Assembly (NCBI GenBank): GCA_902461935.1 | Contig: CABPZP010000003.1 | Location: forward strand, 1 to 64,000 | DNA from: Merdicola sp905200315 | GTDB taxonomy: Bacteria; Bacillota; Clostridia; TANB77; CAG-508 | Reading direction: 5' to 3' | Length of the DNA stretch: 64,000 nt | Shown here: positions 43,080 through 51,358 of the stretch, one piece after another | Layout of the letters: each line of letters opens with the position of its first letter | Position numbering within the stretch: position 1 is the first letter of the stretch | Position numbers and translations under genes: made by a program | The notes under the pieces: generated by a model | Databases searched by the model: none | The model's input: the letters and a program-made list of their open reading frames with translations, nothing else | Told to the model about the DNA's origin: nothing

Positions 43080-45392
43080 ATGAAGAAAAAGAAAAATTAC
43101 AATTATAAAAAGAAAAATAAGAAAAAAAATTACAAGAAAAATTTTAATAAAACAAATATTAAAAATAGTATTAAAAAATTTGATATTAACACTATTCCCT
43201 CTAAAAGATTTAAAGCTGTTATTGTTTTTATTGTTTTAATTTTTTTACTATTATTAATTAGATTATTTTATTTACAATTTATCACTGGTTCTTCTTTAAA
43301 AGAACGTGCATATAATCAGCAAACTTCAAATGATATTATTTCTGCTAAAAGAGGGACAATTTACGATTCAACTGGAAAAGTTCTTGCAATTAGCTCTCAA
43401 GCAGATACAATTTCGGTTAATCCTAAGAAAATTGTAGGTTCAACAGACGAAGCAACAAAAGAAAAAAAGGAAAAAGTTGCCAAAGGGTTATCTGAAATAT
43501 TTGAGTTAGATTATAATGAAGTTTTAGATAAATTAAATAGTAAAAATAATGTCGAAACTATTGCAAAAAAAGTTGATACTGAGAAAGTTGATAAATTAAA
43601 GTCTTGGATGCAAGAAAATAAAATATCTGTTGGAATTAATATTGATGAAGATTCTAAAAGAACTTATCCATACTCCAATTTAGCTTCTCATGTTATTGGT
43701 TTTTGCGGTAATGATAATAATGGCCTTCAAGGAATTGAGCTTAAATGGAATAATGTTTTAGCTGGTACTAATGGAAAAGTTGTAACTTCTCAAGATGCTA
43801 TTCAAGAACAGATTCCAGATGCTAATGAAACTTATATTCCAGAAGAAAATGGAAGTAATTTAGTTTTAACAATAGATGTTAATATTCAATCTATCGTAGA
43901 AAAATATTTAAAACAAGCTGTTATAGATAATAGTTGTAAAAATGGTGGTACGGCTCTTGCAATGAATCCAAAAACTGGAGACATTCTTGCTATGGCTTCA
44001 TATCCTGATTATGACTTAAATACACCTTTTACTCCTACTTCTACAGATCTTTTAAGCAAATGGGATTCTTTAAATTCTACTGATAAATCTTCTCAATTAA
44101 ATGAAATGTGGAGAAATAGAAATATATCTTCTGCTTATGAGCCTGGTTCAACTTTTAAATTAATAACTTCATCAGTTGCCTTAGAAGAAAATATAACCTC
44201 TGAGGATGTTGCAGGAAATTTTGTATGTTTAGGTTATGAAGATGTTAATGGTGTAAAAATAAAATGTTGGAGAAAAAATCCTCATGGTTCACAAACTTTA
44301 AGACAAGCCTTAGAAAATTCTTGTAACCCTGCATTTATGCAATTGGGCAAAAAAATTGGTGCTCAAACCTTATATAAATATTACAGTGCTTTTGGACTTT
44401 TTGAAAAAACTGGTATTGCCCTTCCAAGTGAATCTACTGGTATATTTCATAAATTAAATAATGTAAGAAGTGTTGAGCTGGCAACTATGTCTTTTGGTCA
44501 AAGAATTACAGTTACCCCTCTTCAATTAGTTAGTGCGATTTCTGCAATTGCAAATGACGGAAAACTAATGCAACCAAGAATTGTTAAGCAAATTATTAAT
44601 ACAGATTCAAATTCAACAACCAATATTGAAACAAAAGAAGTTAGAAAAGTTGTATCTAAAGAGACTTCTGAAAGAATGCTAGATTTAATGAAATCTGTTG
44701 TAACTGATGGAACTGGTCATTATGCACAAGTTGCTGGATATTCTGTTGGAGGAAAAACTGGTACTTCTGAGCCTATTTCTGGAAATGAAGATGCAGGCTA
44801 TGTTGCCTCTTATGTTGCAGTTTCTCCTACTGAAAATCCAGAAATATGTTTATTGGTCGCATTATATGACCCTCAAGGAAAAAGCCACCAAGGAGGTCAA
44901 GTTTGTGGTCCTGTTGTTTCTCAGATGCTTACTGAAATTTTACCTTATATAGGACTTACATCTACAGATATTTCAAATGCTACAGTAAATGTTTCAGAAT
45001 CTAACAATAATACATCTGTTACTGTTCCAGATATTCGTAATAAAACATTAACAGAAACAAAGAAAATACTAAATCAAGCAGGATTAAAATATAATTATTC
45101 TGTAAACGGAGATGAAAATTCGCTTTTAGTTACAGATCAAACACCAAGCGCTGGAACTACTTTATCTAAAAATTCTATTGTATGTTTATATACAGAAGAA
45201 AATGAAACAAGAGTATCTGTAACAGTTCCTAACTTAGTTGGAATGACCTTGGAACAAGCAGAGGAAAACTTGAAACAAAAAAAATTAAATATAACTTCCG
45301 AAGGTTCAGGTACTGTAATAAAAAGTCAAGAAATAAAAAAAGATTCTTCTGTTGAAGAAGGTACAGTTATAAAAGTAACGTTAGGTACATAA
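43080..45392 (+). CDS. Class B penicillin-binding protein with PASTA domains (SpoVD/PBP2 type)
   Basis: 770 aa. A strikingly Lys/Asn/Tyr-rich cytoplasmic head of about 40 aa precedes one TM (about residues 45-64), a dimerisation domain, and the transpeptidase with STFK, SCN and KTGTS. Two PASTA domains (TVPDIRNKTLTETKK and TVPNLVGMTLEQAEE) close the protein. SpoVD-type PBPs make spore cortex; vegetative PBP2 types act at division, so either is possible. ATG at 43080 uses GGTG 4 bases upstream; an in-frame GTG three codons earlier is the ribosome site itself. A terminator follows. Confidence 0.9.
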   Translation: MKKKKNYNYKKKNKKKNYKKNFNKTNIKNSIKKFDINTIPSKRFKAVIVFIVLIFLLLLIRLFYLQFITGSSLKERAYNQQTSNDIISAKRGTIYDSTGKVLAISSQADTISVNPKKIVGSTDEATKEKKEKVAKGLSEIFELDYNEVLDKLNSKNNVETIAKKVDTEKVDKLKSWMQENKISVGINIDEDSKRTYPYSNLASHVIGFCGNDNNGLQGIELKWNNVLAGTNGKVVTSQDAIQEQIPDANETYIPEENGSNLVLTIDVNIQSIVEKYLKQAVIDNSCKNGGTALAMNPKTGDILAMASYPDYDLNTPFTPTSTDLLSKWDSLNSTDKSSQLNEMWRNRNISSAYEPGSTFKLITSSVALEENITSEDVAGNFVCLGYEDVNGVKIKCWRKNPHGSQTLRQALENSCNPAFMQLGKKIGAQTLYKYYSAFGLFEKTGIALPSESTGIFHKLNNVRSVELATMSFGQRITVTPLQLVSAISAIANDGKLMQPRIVKQIINTDSNSTTNIETKEVRKVVSKETSERMLDLMKSVVTDGTGHYAQVAGYSVGGKTGTSEPISGNEDAGYVASYVAVSPTENPEICLLVALYDPQGKSHQGGQVCGPVVSQMLTEILPYIGLTSTDISNATVNVSESNNNTSVTVPDIRNKTLTETKKILNQAGLKYNYSVNGDENSLLVTDQTPSAGTTLSKNSIVCLYTEENETRVSVTVPNLVGMTLEQAEENLKQKKLNITSEGSGTVIKSQEIKKDSSVEEGTVIKVTLGT

Positions 45393-45397
45393 TATAA

Positions 45398-45433
45398 AAA
45401 AACTCAGAGATAAATTTCCTCTGAGTTTTTTAT
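45398..45433. terminator. Bidirectional terminator
   Basis: AAAAACTCAGAG and CTCTGAGTTTTT form a perfect 12-bp stem with a 9-base loop and flanking A/T runs. It separates the convergent PBP gene and the frameshifted pilin-like gene. Confidence 0.9.
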
Positions 45434-45434
45434 T

Positions 45435-46608
45435 TTATTCTATTGTAATTCCTGTCGTACTATAACTTGAACCTATTATATCACCTGATATTATACTACA
45501 ATTCTTAATTATAATTGTACTGAACGATGGATTATAAATTCTTCCAACTATTTGTCCTGTTAATACTAAACCGCGATACAATTCTTTTTGGCACAGTAAT
45601 TGTATTTATGCAATTTGAAATCTCCATATTAGTTCTAGTTGAAGCATCACTTATATTTCCTAAAATACCACCTACATATAAACCATTTATATTTGCATTA
45701 TTAATACAATTTTTAATACTGGATTCTCCTATCATAGCCCCTGCAATTCCACCTCCTGAATTATCCGTTACAGTTATTTCTATATTATTTTCGCAATTTT
45801 CTATTTTTCCTCCTATTAGATATCCAGTAATTCCTCCAGCAACTGCTTTTATATTTATTAAACTGTTTTCATTTGATAATTTTATGTTTTTTATTGTACC
45901 TTTATATACCACTCCAAATAACCCAGCATTTTTCATACTATTATCTTCAATGTGTAATCCTTTTATTTCGTTATTTTTTCCATCAAAATTTCCCATAAAA
46001 CAATGTAATTTTCCTGTTTCTTTATTACTTGAAACATCATATCCATCCATTTTTCCTATTGGAATCCAATTTTCATTGTAATTTAAAGTTATACTATTTG
46101 CCATTTCAAAATATTTACCTTCAAATGTATTTCCAGCATTTACTAATGCCGATAAAGCTTCCATTTGACTTGCATTTGTTATTTTCCATGGATTATTTTC
46201 TGTTCCATCTCCTGTAGTTCCTTCTATTCCAAACAAAGTTCCTCCTTGAGCATTTCTATCTGTTACATAATTTTCTAAATTTGATAGTTCTTCCATTTCT
46301 TTATTCTGTGCTTCTTCTGTTTTACTTTTTGCCAGTTGTGCTTTTTTTATTATTCCATTTTCTCCAATTACCATGTTTAAAGTTACACCGGCTAATATTA
46401 GTAATACGATTATTGTTATTATTAATGCAATTAGGGTGATTGCAGTATTAGATGTTGGAAATTTGAAGTTGGAGGTTGGATTGTTTGACAATGTTTTCTT
46501 TTTTGATTGTACACCAAAATTTGAGGCATCTGTACAAATGTCCCTTCTAAATATTTTCTTTTCATTGTTTATTAAATTACCTGTGTATATATATATATAC
46601 AGTATCAA
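45435..46608 (-). pseudogene. Prepilin-like surface protein with apparent frameshift
   Basis: The N-terminal part has the prepilin-type segment AITLIALIITIIVLLILAGV, then GIIKKAQLAKSKTEEAQ, and a beta-repeat domain with recurring NC(I/E)N-type and GGI(L/T)G motifs. The frame ends at 45532, but from the T5 run at 45585-45589 (A5 on the coding strand) the neighbouring frame continues the repeat pattern (YRGLVLTGQIVGRIYN) to a stop at 45435 next to the terminator. Deleting one A restores it. The 5' end is also odd: the frame opens with a TTG that has no ribosome site, while an AAGGAG-served ATG at 46630 is out of frame across a (TA)7 tract. A TTG at 46491 is another possible start. Confidence 0.7.
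46586..46599. repeat. (TA)7 tract near the pilin-like gene start
   Basis: Fourteen alternating T/A bases. One added TA unit, or two lost, would put the ATG at 46630, which has a well-spaced AAGGAG, in frame with the pilin-like gene. Confidence 0.85.
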
Positions 46609-47132
46609 GGCTTTTAACGTTTTTTATCATTTAATACATCTCCTTCTTTTGTTCATGGCAATCAATGACCGCCTCTACATTTTATTATTTATGTGGGCAC
46701 AGTGCTCTGTGCCCCTACAATTCGATTTTACATTTATATTCTACATTAATTATTTTTATATTGCAACTGCTTTTTTATTTTTCTTTTAAATATTTTTTTA
46801 GTAAAAATGTTAAAAAATATGGAAATGTATAAAATTTTTTATTAAATTCTATCACATTTTTAGAAAGGTTTTAATTGTATTTTATCACATTTTTAGAAAG
46901 ATTTTGGTCGTAAAATATCACATTTTTAGATTTTTTAATATATCATATATTTTGTATAAAAATTCCACAATATCCTTTTATTTTATGTTTATTTGCATTT
47001 TTATTGCAAAATATGTATTTTTTTGTTATAAGTTTATTAGAAATATTTGAATTACTTGATAAGGAATACTATTGTGAATATCCTTTAAATGTAATATTTT
47101 TATTAAATAATCTAGAAAGAAGGTTTTAATTT
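46609..47132. other. 524-base intergenic region
   Basis: Holds, in order, the unused ATG and ribosome site at 46630, a partial REP remnant near 46660, a family A palindrome at 46695-46719 (GGGCACAG-tgct-CTGTGCCCCTACA), and the three iterons at 46851-46930. The remainder is plain AT-rich sequence. Confidence 0.7.
46851..46930. promoter_or_regulatory. Three iterons at 33-bp spacing upstream of the nucleosidase gene
   Basis: ATCACATTTTTAGA occurs at 46851, 46884 and 46917, exactly 33 bases apart (about three helical turns); the first two extend to AAAG. The sequence between them is not conserved. It looks like a binding array for a protein on one face of the DNA. Confidence 0.6.
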
Positions 47133-47849
47133 ATGGAGAATTTGAATAACAAGGTAATTTTAATACAAGGTGCTATGGATATAGAGGTAAATTCTATTAT
47201 TGATTCTCTAAAAGATAAAAATTTTAAAAAAATTTCAGATTATGAGTTTTATGAAGGAACTATAAATAATACTAATATTGTTGTTTCTAAAACTTTAATT
47301 GGAACAATTAATTCTACTATTGCTACAACTCTAGGAATTTTAAACTTTAAACCTGATATTGTTATAAACCAGGGAATTGCTGGGGCTCATAAAGATTATG
47401 TACATACTGGAGATATAATTATAGGAAAGAAATGTTGTAACATAAATGCTTACGATATGCCTATCGCTCGTAAAGGAGAAGGTTCTAATCCTTTTAATTG
47501 GGAACCTAGTAACCATTCTAATAATATTATATATACTGATTCTAATTTATTAAATAATGTTAAGAAAGCTATAGAAAGTAATTGTAAAAATAAAATATAT
47601 ACAGGTGTTCTAGGTAGCGGAGATTTGTTTAGTAGAGAATGTGATAGAATTACTTGGATTTCTAATACTTTTAATAATTTATGTGAAGATATGGAAAGTA
47701 TAGGAACATATTCTGTATGTGATAAATTTAATATTCCATGCATTGGTATTAGAATTATATCTAATAATGAACTATTATTAGAAAAATATGATAGAGAAAA
47801 AGCTATTGATTTACAAAAGATTTTGATTAATATTTTTGATATTATTTAA
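47133..47849 (+). CDS. MTA/SAH nucleosidase-like phosphorylase-fold protein
   Basis: 238 aa of the PNP/UDP family: ILIQGAMDIEVNSII start, GTINSTIATTLGI, VINQGIAGAH, then the substrate-binding CEDMES and IRIISNNE. These match 5'-methylthioadenosine/S-adenosylhomocysteine nucleosidases, which recycle methyl-cycle by-products, but the catalytic Asp of the usual SD(A/M) motif is replaced in SNNE, so substrate and activity are uncertain. AAGAAGG lies 9 bases before the ATG. An iteron array lies about 200 bases upstream and a strong terminator follows. Confidence 0.82.
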   Translation: MENLNNKVILIQGAMDIEVNSIIDSLKDKNFKKISDYEFYEGTINNTNIVVSKTLIGTINSTIATTLGILNFKPDIVINQGIAGAHKDYVHTGDIIIGKKCCNINAYDMPIARKGEGSNPFNWEPSNHSNNIIYTDSNLLNNVKKAIESNCKNKIYTGVLGSGDLFSRECDRITWISNTFNNLCEDMESIGTYSVCDKFNIPCIGIRIISNNELLLEKYDREKAIDLQKILINIFDII

Positions 47850-47887
47850 ATATAGTGAGTACAAATTTTTGTACTCACTATATTTTT
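47848..47887. terminator. Bidirectional terminator
   Basis: ATATAGTGAGTACAAA and TTTGTACTCACTATAT form a stem of 16 bp or more with a tiny loop, followed by TTTTTT; it lies between the convergent nucleosidase and P-type ATPase genes. Confidence 0.9.
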
Positions 47888-47889
47888 TA

Positions 47890-50568
47890 TTAGATTTCAT
47901 TTGTTATAACTTTGCTTTCTTTAAAAATTTCTTTTGTTTCTTTTTCTTTATTTAATTTCTTTTGTGCTTCTACAATTATTATTGGAGATATTGATATTGC
48001 TACTGTTATTAACCATTGCATACCATTTAACATTGTTAATTTAAAGATATTTGCTACACCTGGTATAAACAATACTCCTATTTGTAATAATGTTCCGAGC
48101 ACAAATGCTCCTATTAGATATTTATTTTCAAATAAACCTACTTTAAATATTGAATCTTTGCTTTTTATATTAAAACTATGCACTAATTCTAATATTCCGA
48201 GTGATACAAAAGCCATTGTTCTTCCTACTACAATTCCACCTAATTTATTTCCTATGCTAAATGCTAATAGTGTTAATATTCCTATCATTACACCTTCTGA
48301 AAATATCTCTCCCCATAATCCATCTGAGAATAGTCCTTTTTTTGCATCTTTTGGAAATCTATTCATTATATCTTTTTCTGGTTTTTCTAAGCCTAATGCT
48401 ATTGCTGGAAGTGAGTCTGTTACTAAGTTAATCCATAATAATTGTATTGCAAGCAATGGGGATTTCATTCCTAGAATTAATCCTACAAATATTGTTACTA
48501 TTTCCCCTATGTTTGTTGCAATTAAAAAGTGTATTGCCTTTCGTATATTGTCGTATATATTTCTTCCTTGTTTTACTGCCTCTACTATTGTTACAAAATT
48601 ATCATCTGCAAGTATCATGTCTGCTGCATTTTTTGCCACATCTGTACCATTTTTTCCCATTGCAATTCCTATATCTGCATTCTTTAGGGCAGGACTATCA
48701 TTTACCCCATCTCCTGTCATTGCTACAACTGCCCCTGTACTTTGATATGCCTTTACAATTCTAACTTTGTGTTCTGGAGAAACTCTTGCAAATACTGAAT
48801 ATTTAATAATATTACGTTTTAAATTATCATCACTTATTTTGTCTAATTCCTTACCTGTAATACTTAAATCGCTTTTACTTAAAATTCCTAAATCTCTTGC
48901 TATAGCTTTTGCAGTATCTATATGGTCTCCTGTAATCATAACTGTTTTTATTCCTGCTCTTTTACAGGTTCTAATTGCTTCTTTTACTCCCTCTCTTGGT
49001 GGATCTATCATTCCAACCAACCCTACAAAATTTAAGTCTATTTCTAATTCTTCACTTGTTATTTTACTTGGCATTGCATTTATATCTTTATATGCAACTG
49101 CAATTACTCTAAGTGCTTTTTCAGCCATTTTTCTGTTATTATCTAATATTTTATTTATTATAAAACTATTTAAAGTATTTAGTTCTTCTCCATTTAAGTA
49201 ATTTATGCATTTATTTAAAAGTACATCTGGTGCTCCTTTGGTAATAACTCTATATTTTCCGTTTTTTAATTTATGTATTGTAGACATCATTTTTCTTGTT
49301 GAATCAAATGGTAATTCATTTACCTTAGGTTCTATTCCATTTATATCGTTTTTGTTAATTTCTAAACTTAGTGCAGCATTAACTATTGCAACTTCTGTTG
49401 GTTCACCTACTGCTTGTAATTTATTTTCTTCCATTTCAATATTCGCTGTTGTACACATTGATGCAAGTTTTAATATAATTTCAGATTTTTCCCTGTTTGT
49501 ATCTATTTTTAATATATTTTCGAAATCTGAAATTTCTATAACCTTCATTTTATTTTGTGTTAATGTTCCTGTTTTATCTGAACATATAACTCCACTGCTT
49601 CCAAGTGTTTCAACAGCTGGCAACTTTCTTATTATGGCATTTTTTCTTGCCATTTTTGTAACTCCAATAGATAACATTATTGTTACTATTGCTGGCAAAC
49701 CTTCTGGAATTGCTGCAACTGCAAGTCCTACAGATGTCATAAACATTTCTAATGGAGATATCTTTTTAAATAACCCTATTACAAATATAAAAACACATAT
49801 TACTAAACAAGCTATCCCTAAGGTTTTTCCTACCCCTGCTAACTTTTTTTGTATTGGTGTTTCTGGTGCTTTATCTTCAATTATCATTTTTGCAATTTGT
49901 CCAACTTTTGTATTCATTCCAATATCTGTTACAACACCTTCTGCATTTCCTGAAGTTACTATACATGAAGAAAAGGCCATATTTACCATATCTCCTAAGT
50001 TGCATTCATTTTTTAAAACTACATTTGCATCCTTGGTTGCAGGTACATTTTCTCCTGTTAAGCTGGCTTCTTCTATTTTTAAATTAAAACTTTTTATAAG
50101 TCTACAATCTGCTGGTACAAAATTACCAGATTCTAAAATTATTATATCTCCTGGTACAAGTTCTATTGCATCTATTTCTTGTATTTTTCCACTTCTTCTT
50201 ACTTTTGCTGTTGGAGCTGTCATTTTTTGCAAAGCTTCAATTGATTTTTCTGCTTTTGCCTCTTGTATTACTCCCATTAAACTATTAAATATTACAATTG
50301 CTATAATTATTATTGAGTCAAAATAATCTCCACTTCCTTCAAAATAACTAACTAGTGCAGAAATTATTGATGCAATAATTAAAATTATTATCATAAAGTC
50401 ATTAAACTGTTTAATAAATTTTATAAAAAAACTTTCCTTCTTCTTCTCTTTTAGTCTATTAGGTCCACTTATCTCTTGCCTTCTTGTTACCTCTTCTTCT
50501 GTTAAACCATAATCAAAATTTGTTCTTAAATCTCGCTTAACTTCACCTAAGCTTTTTGTATACCACAT
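47890..50568 (-). CDS. P-type Ca2+-transporting ATPase (type II)
   Basis: 892 aa cation pump. TGES-like TGEN near 181, the ion-site AAIPEGLPA near 285-293, the phosphorylation motif DKTGT starting at Asp331, TGDGVNDSPAL in the hinge, and TM6 with NLVTDSLPAIALGLE fit type IIA Ca2+ pumps. It exports calcium or manganese from the cytoplasm. AAAGGAG lies 10 bases before the ATG. It is monocistronic, with its terminator shared with the convergent gene. Confidence 0.94.
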   Translation of the reverse strand: MWYTKSLGEVKRDLRTNFDYGLTEEEVTRRQEISGPNRLKEKKKESFFIKFIKQFNDFMIIILIIASIISALVSYFEGSGDYFDSIIIIAIVIFNSLMGVIQEAKAEKSIEALQKMTAPTAKVRRSGKIQEIDAIELVPGDIIILESGNFVPADCRLIKSFNLKIEEASLTGENVPATKDANVVLKNECNLGDMVNMAFSSCIVTSGNAEGVVTDIGMNTKVGQIAKMIIEDKAPETPIQKKLAGVGKTLGIACLVICVFIFVIGLFKKISPLEMFMTSVGLAVAAIPEGLPAIVTIMLSIGVTKMARKNAIIRKLPAVETLGSSGVICSDKTGTLTQNKMKVIEISDFENILKIDTNREKSEIILKLASMCTTANIEMEENKLQAVGEPTEVAIVNAALSLEINKNDINGIEPKVNELPFDSTRKMMSTIHKLKNGKYRVITKGAPDVLLNKCINYLNGEELNTLNSFIINKILDNNRKMAEKALRVIAVAYKDINAMPSKITSEELEIDLNFVGLVGMIDPPREGVKEAIRTCKRAGIKTVMITGDHIDTAKAIARDLGILSKSDLSITGKELDKISDDNLKRNIIKYSVFARVSPEHKVRIVKAYQSTGAVVAMTGDGVNDSPALKNADIGIAMGKNGTDVAKNAADMILADDNFVTIVEAVKQGRNIYDNIRKAIHFLIATNIGEIVTIFVGLILGMKSPLLAIQLLWINLVTDSLPAIALGLEKPEKDIMNRFPKDAKKGLFSDGLWGEIFSEGVMIGILTLLAFSIGNKLGGIVVGRTMAFVSLGILELVHSFNIKSKDSIFKVGLFENKYLIGAFVLGTLLQIGVLFIPGVANIFKLTMLNGMQWLITVAISISPIIIVEAQKKLNKEKETKEIFKESKVITNEI

Positions 50569-50668
50569 ATATATCCATCTCCTTTGTACAAGCTTTTTAA
50601 ATATATATGTGTAAATTAAAAAAATATTACAATCTTTATATTTTAGTTTAATTTTTTATTGTAAAATA

Positions 50669-50697
50669 TTGATTAATTTATTTAATGGTGTTATAAT
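50669..50697 (+). promoter_or_regulatory. Sigma-A promoter of the 73-aa gene
   Basis: TTGATT, a 17-base spacer, and a perfect TATAAT, 46 bases before the ATG at 50744. Confidence 0.65.
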
Positions 50698-50743
50698 ATT
50701 TATGTTAACTTATATTATATTTTTTAAAAGGAGAGAGTTAAAA

Positions 50744-50965
50744 ATGTCAAAAAAACAGATTATTATTTACAACAAAGTAACTGGTAAAGCAAAGGTATTT
50801 AATGTTAAAGGATCTCAATTAGATGAAGCTATTAATTTCATCAAATATAATAATGGAGTATTAAAAAAAGACTTTTATAACTTTGAGAATCCAATCTCAT
50901 TTCAGATCATAGACCTTTACCTTTCTACAATCTCAACTCCTCAACCATTAAGTAGTATTGCTTAA
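50744..50965 (+). CDS. Small orphan protein, unknown function
   Basis: 73 aa beginning MSKKQIIIYNKVTGKAKVFN, soluble, with mixed strand and helix (LDEAINFIKYNNGVLKKDFY) and a Ser/Thr/Pro-rich end. No family recognised. It has its own good promoter, AAAAGGAGAG 8-9 bases before the ATG and a perfect terminator, so it is a real and probably well-expressed gene. A longer in-frame opening exists but would start inside the -35 box. Confidence 0.75.
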   Translation: MSKKQIIIYNKVTGKAKVFNVKGSQLDEAINFIKYNNGVLKKDFYNFENPISFQIIDLYLSTISTPQPLSSIA

Positions 50966-50989
50966 ATACTTGTTTATGGCTGAAACTTT

Positions 50990-51018
50990 AAAGGACACGA
51001 TATTTCGTGTCCTTTTTC
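50990..51018 (+). terminator. Terminator of the 73-aa gene
   Basis: AAAGGACACGA and TCGTGTCCTTT form a perfect 11-bp stem with a TATT loop, followed by TTCTT. Confidence 0.9.
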
Positions 51019-51358
51019 TTATATTTAACAATTATATTTTATATTCAAAGTATATATTAATTATTTTTATAGTTTTTCTATTTCTTCATAATTTCGTTGC
51101 CAGATTTTGTTTTCTATTTCCTTGTTGGTTAATCTTTTTAACGTAGAAACAATAATTGGTATCTTGGCATTTGTAGGGGTCGGCGTCCTCGACGACCCGT
51201 TTTATCGTTTTTTTCTATTTTAAAAAATGTAGAATAATATTTTGATATTTTATTTGACATTATTTTATTTGTATGTTTTTGTTTCGTTTTCGGGTCGCCT
51301 AAGGCCGCCGACCCCTACAACGTTAAATTTTAATTTTTCAAATGTTCTTATATTATTT
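51016..51358. other. Intergenic region with two REP-like palindromes
   Basis: Two family A elements face opposite ways: 51172-51199 (TGTAGGGGTCGGCGTCC, minus orientation) and 51291-51330 (CGGGTCGCC to CCCCTACAACG, plus orientation). No gene is visible in the rest of the 343 bases. Confidence 0.8.

Noticed and set aside
46851..46930. CRISPR array
   Set aside because: Only three short direct repeats (14-17 bases) with 16-19-base AT-rich gaps, no palindromic repeat and no cas genes nearby.
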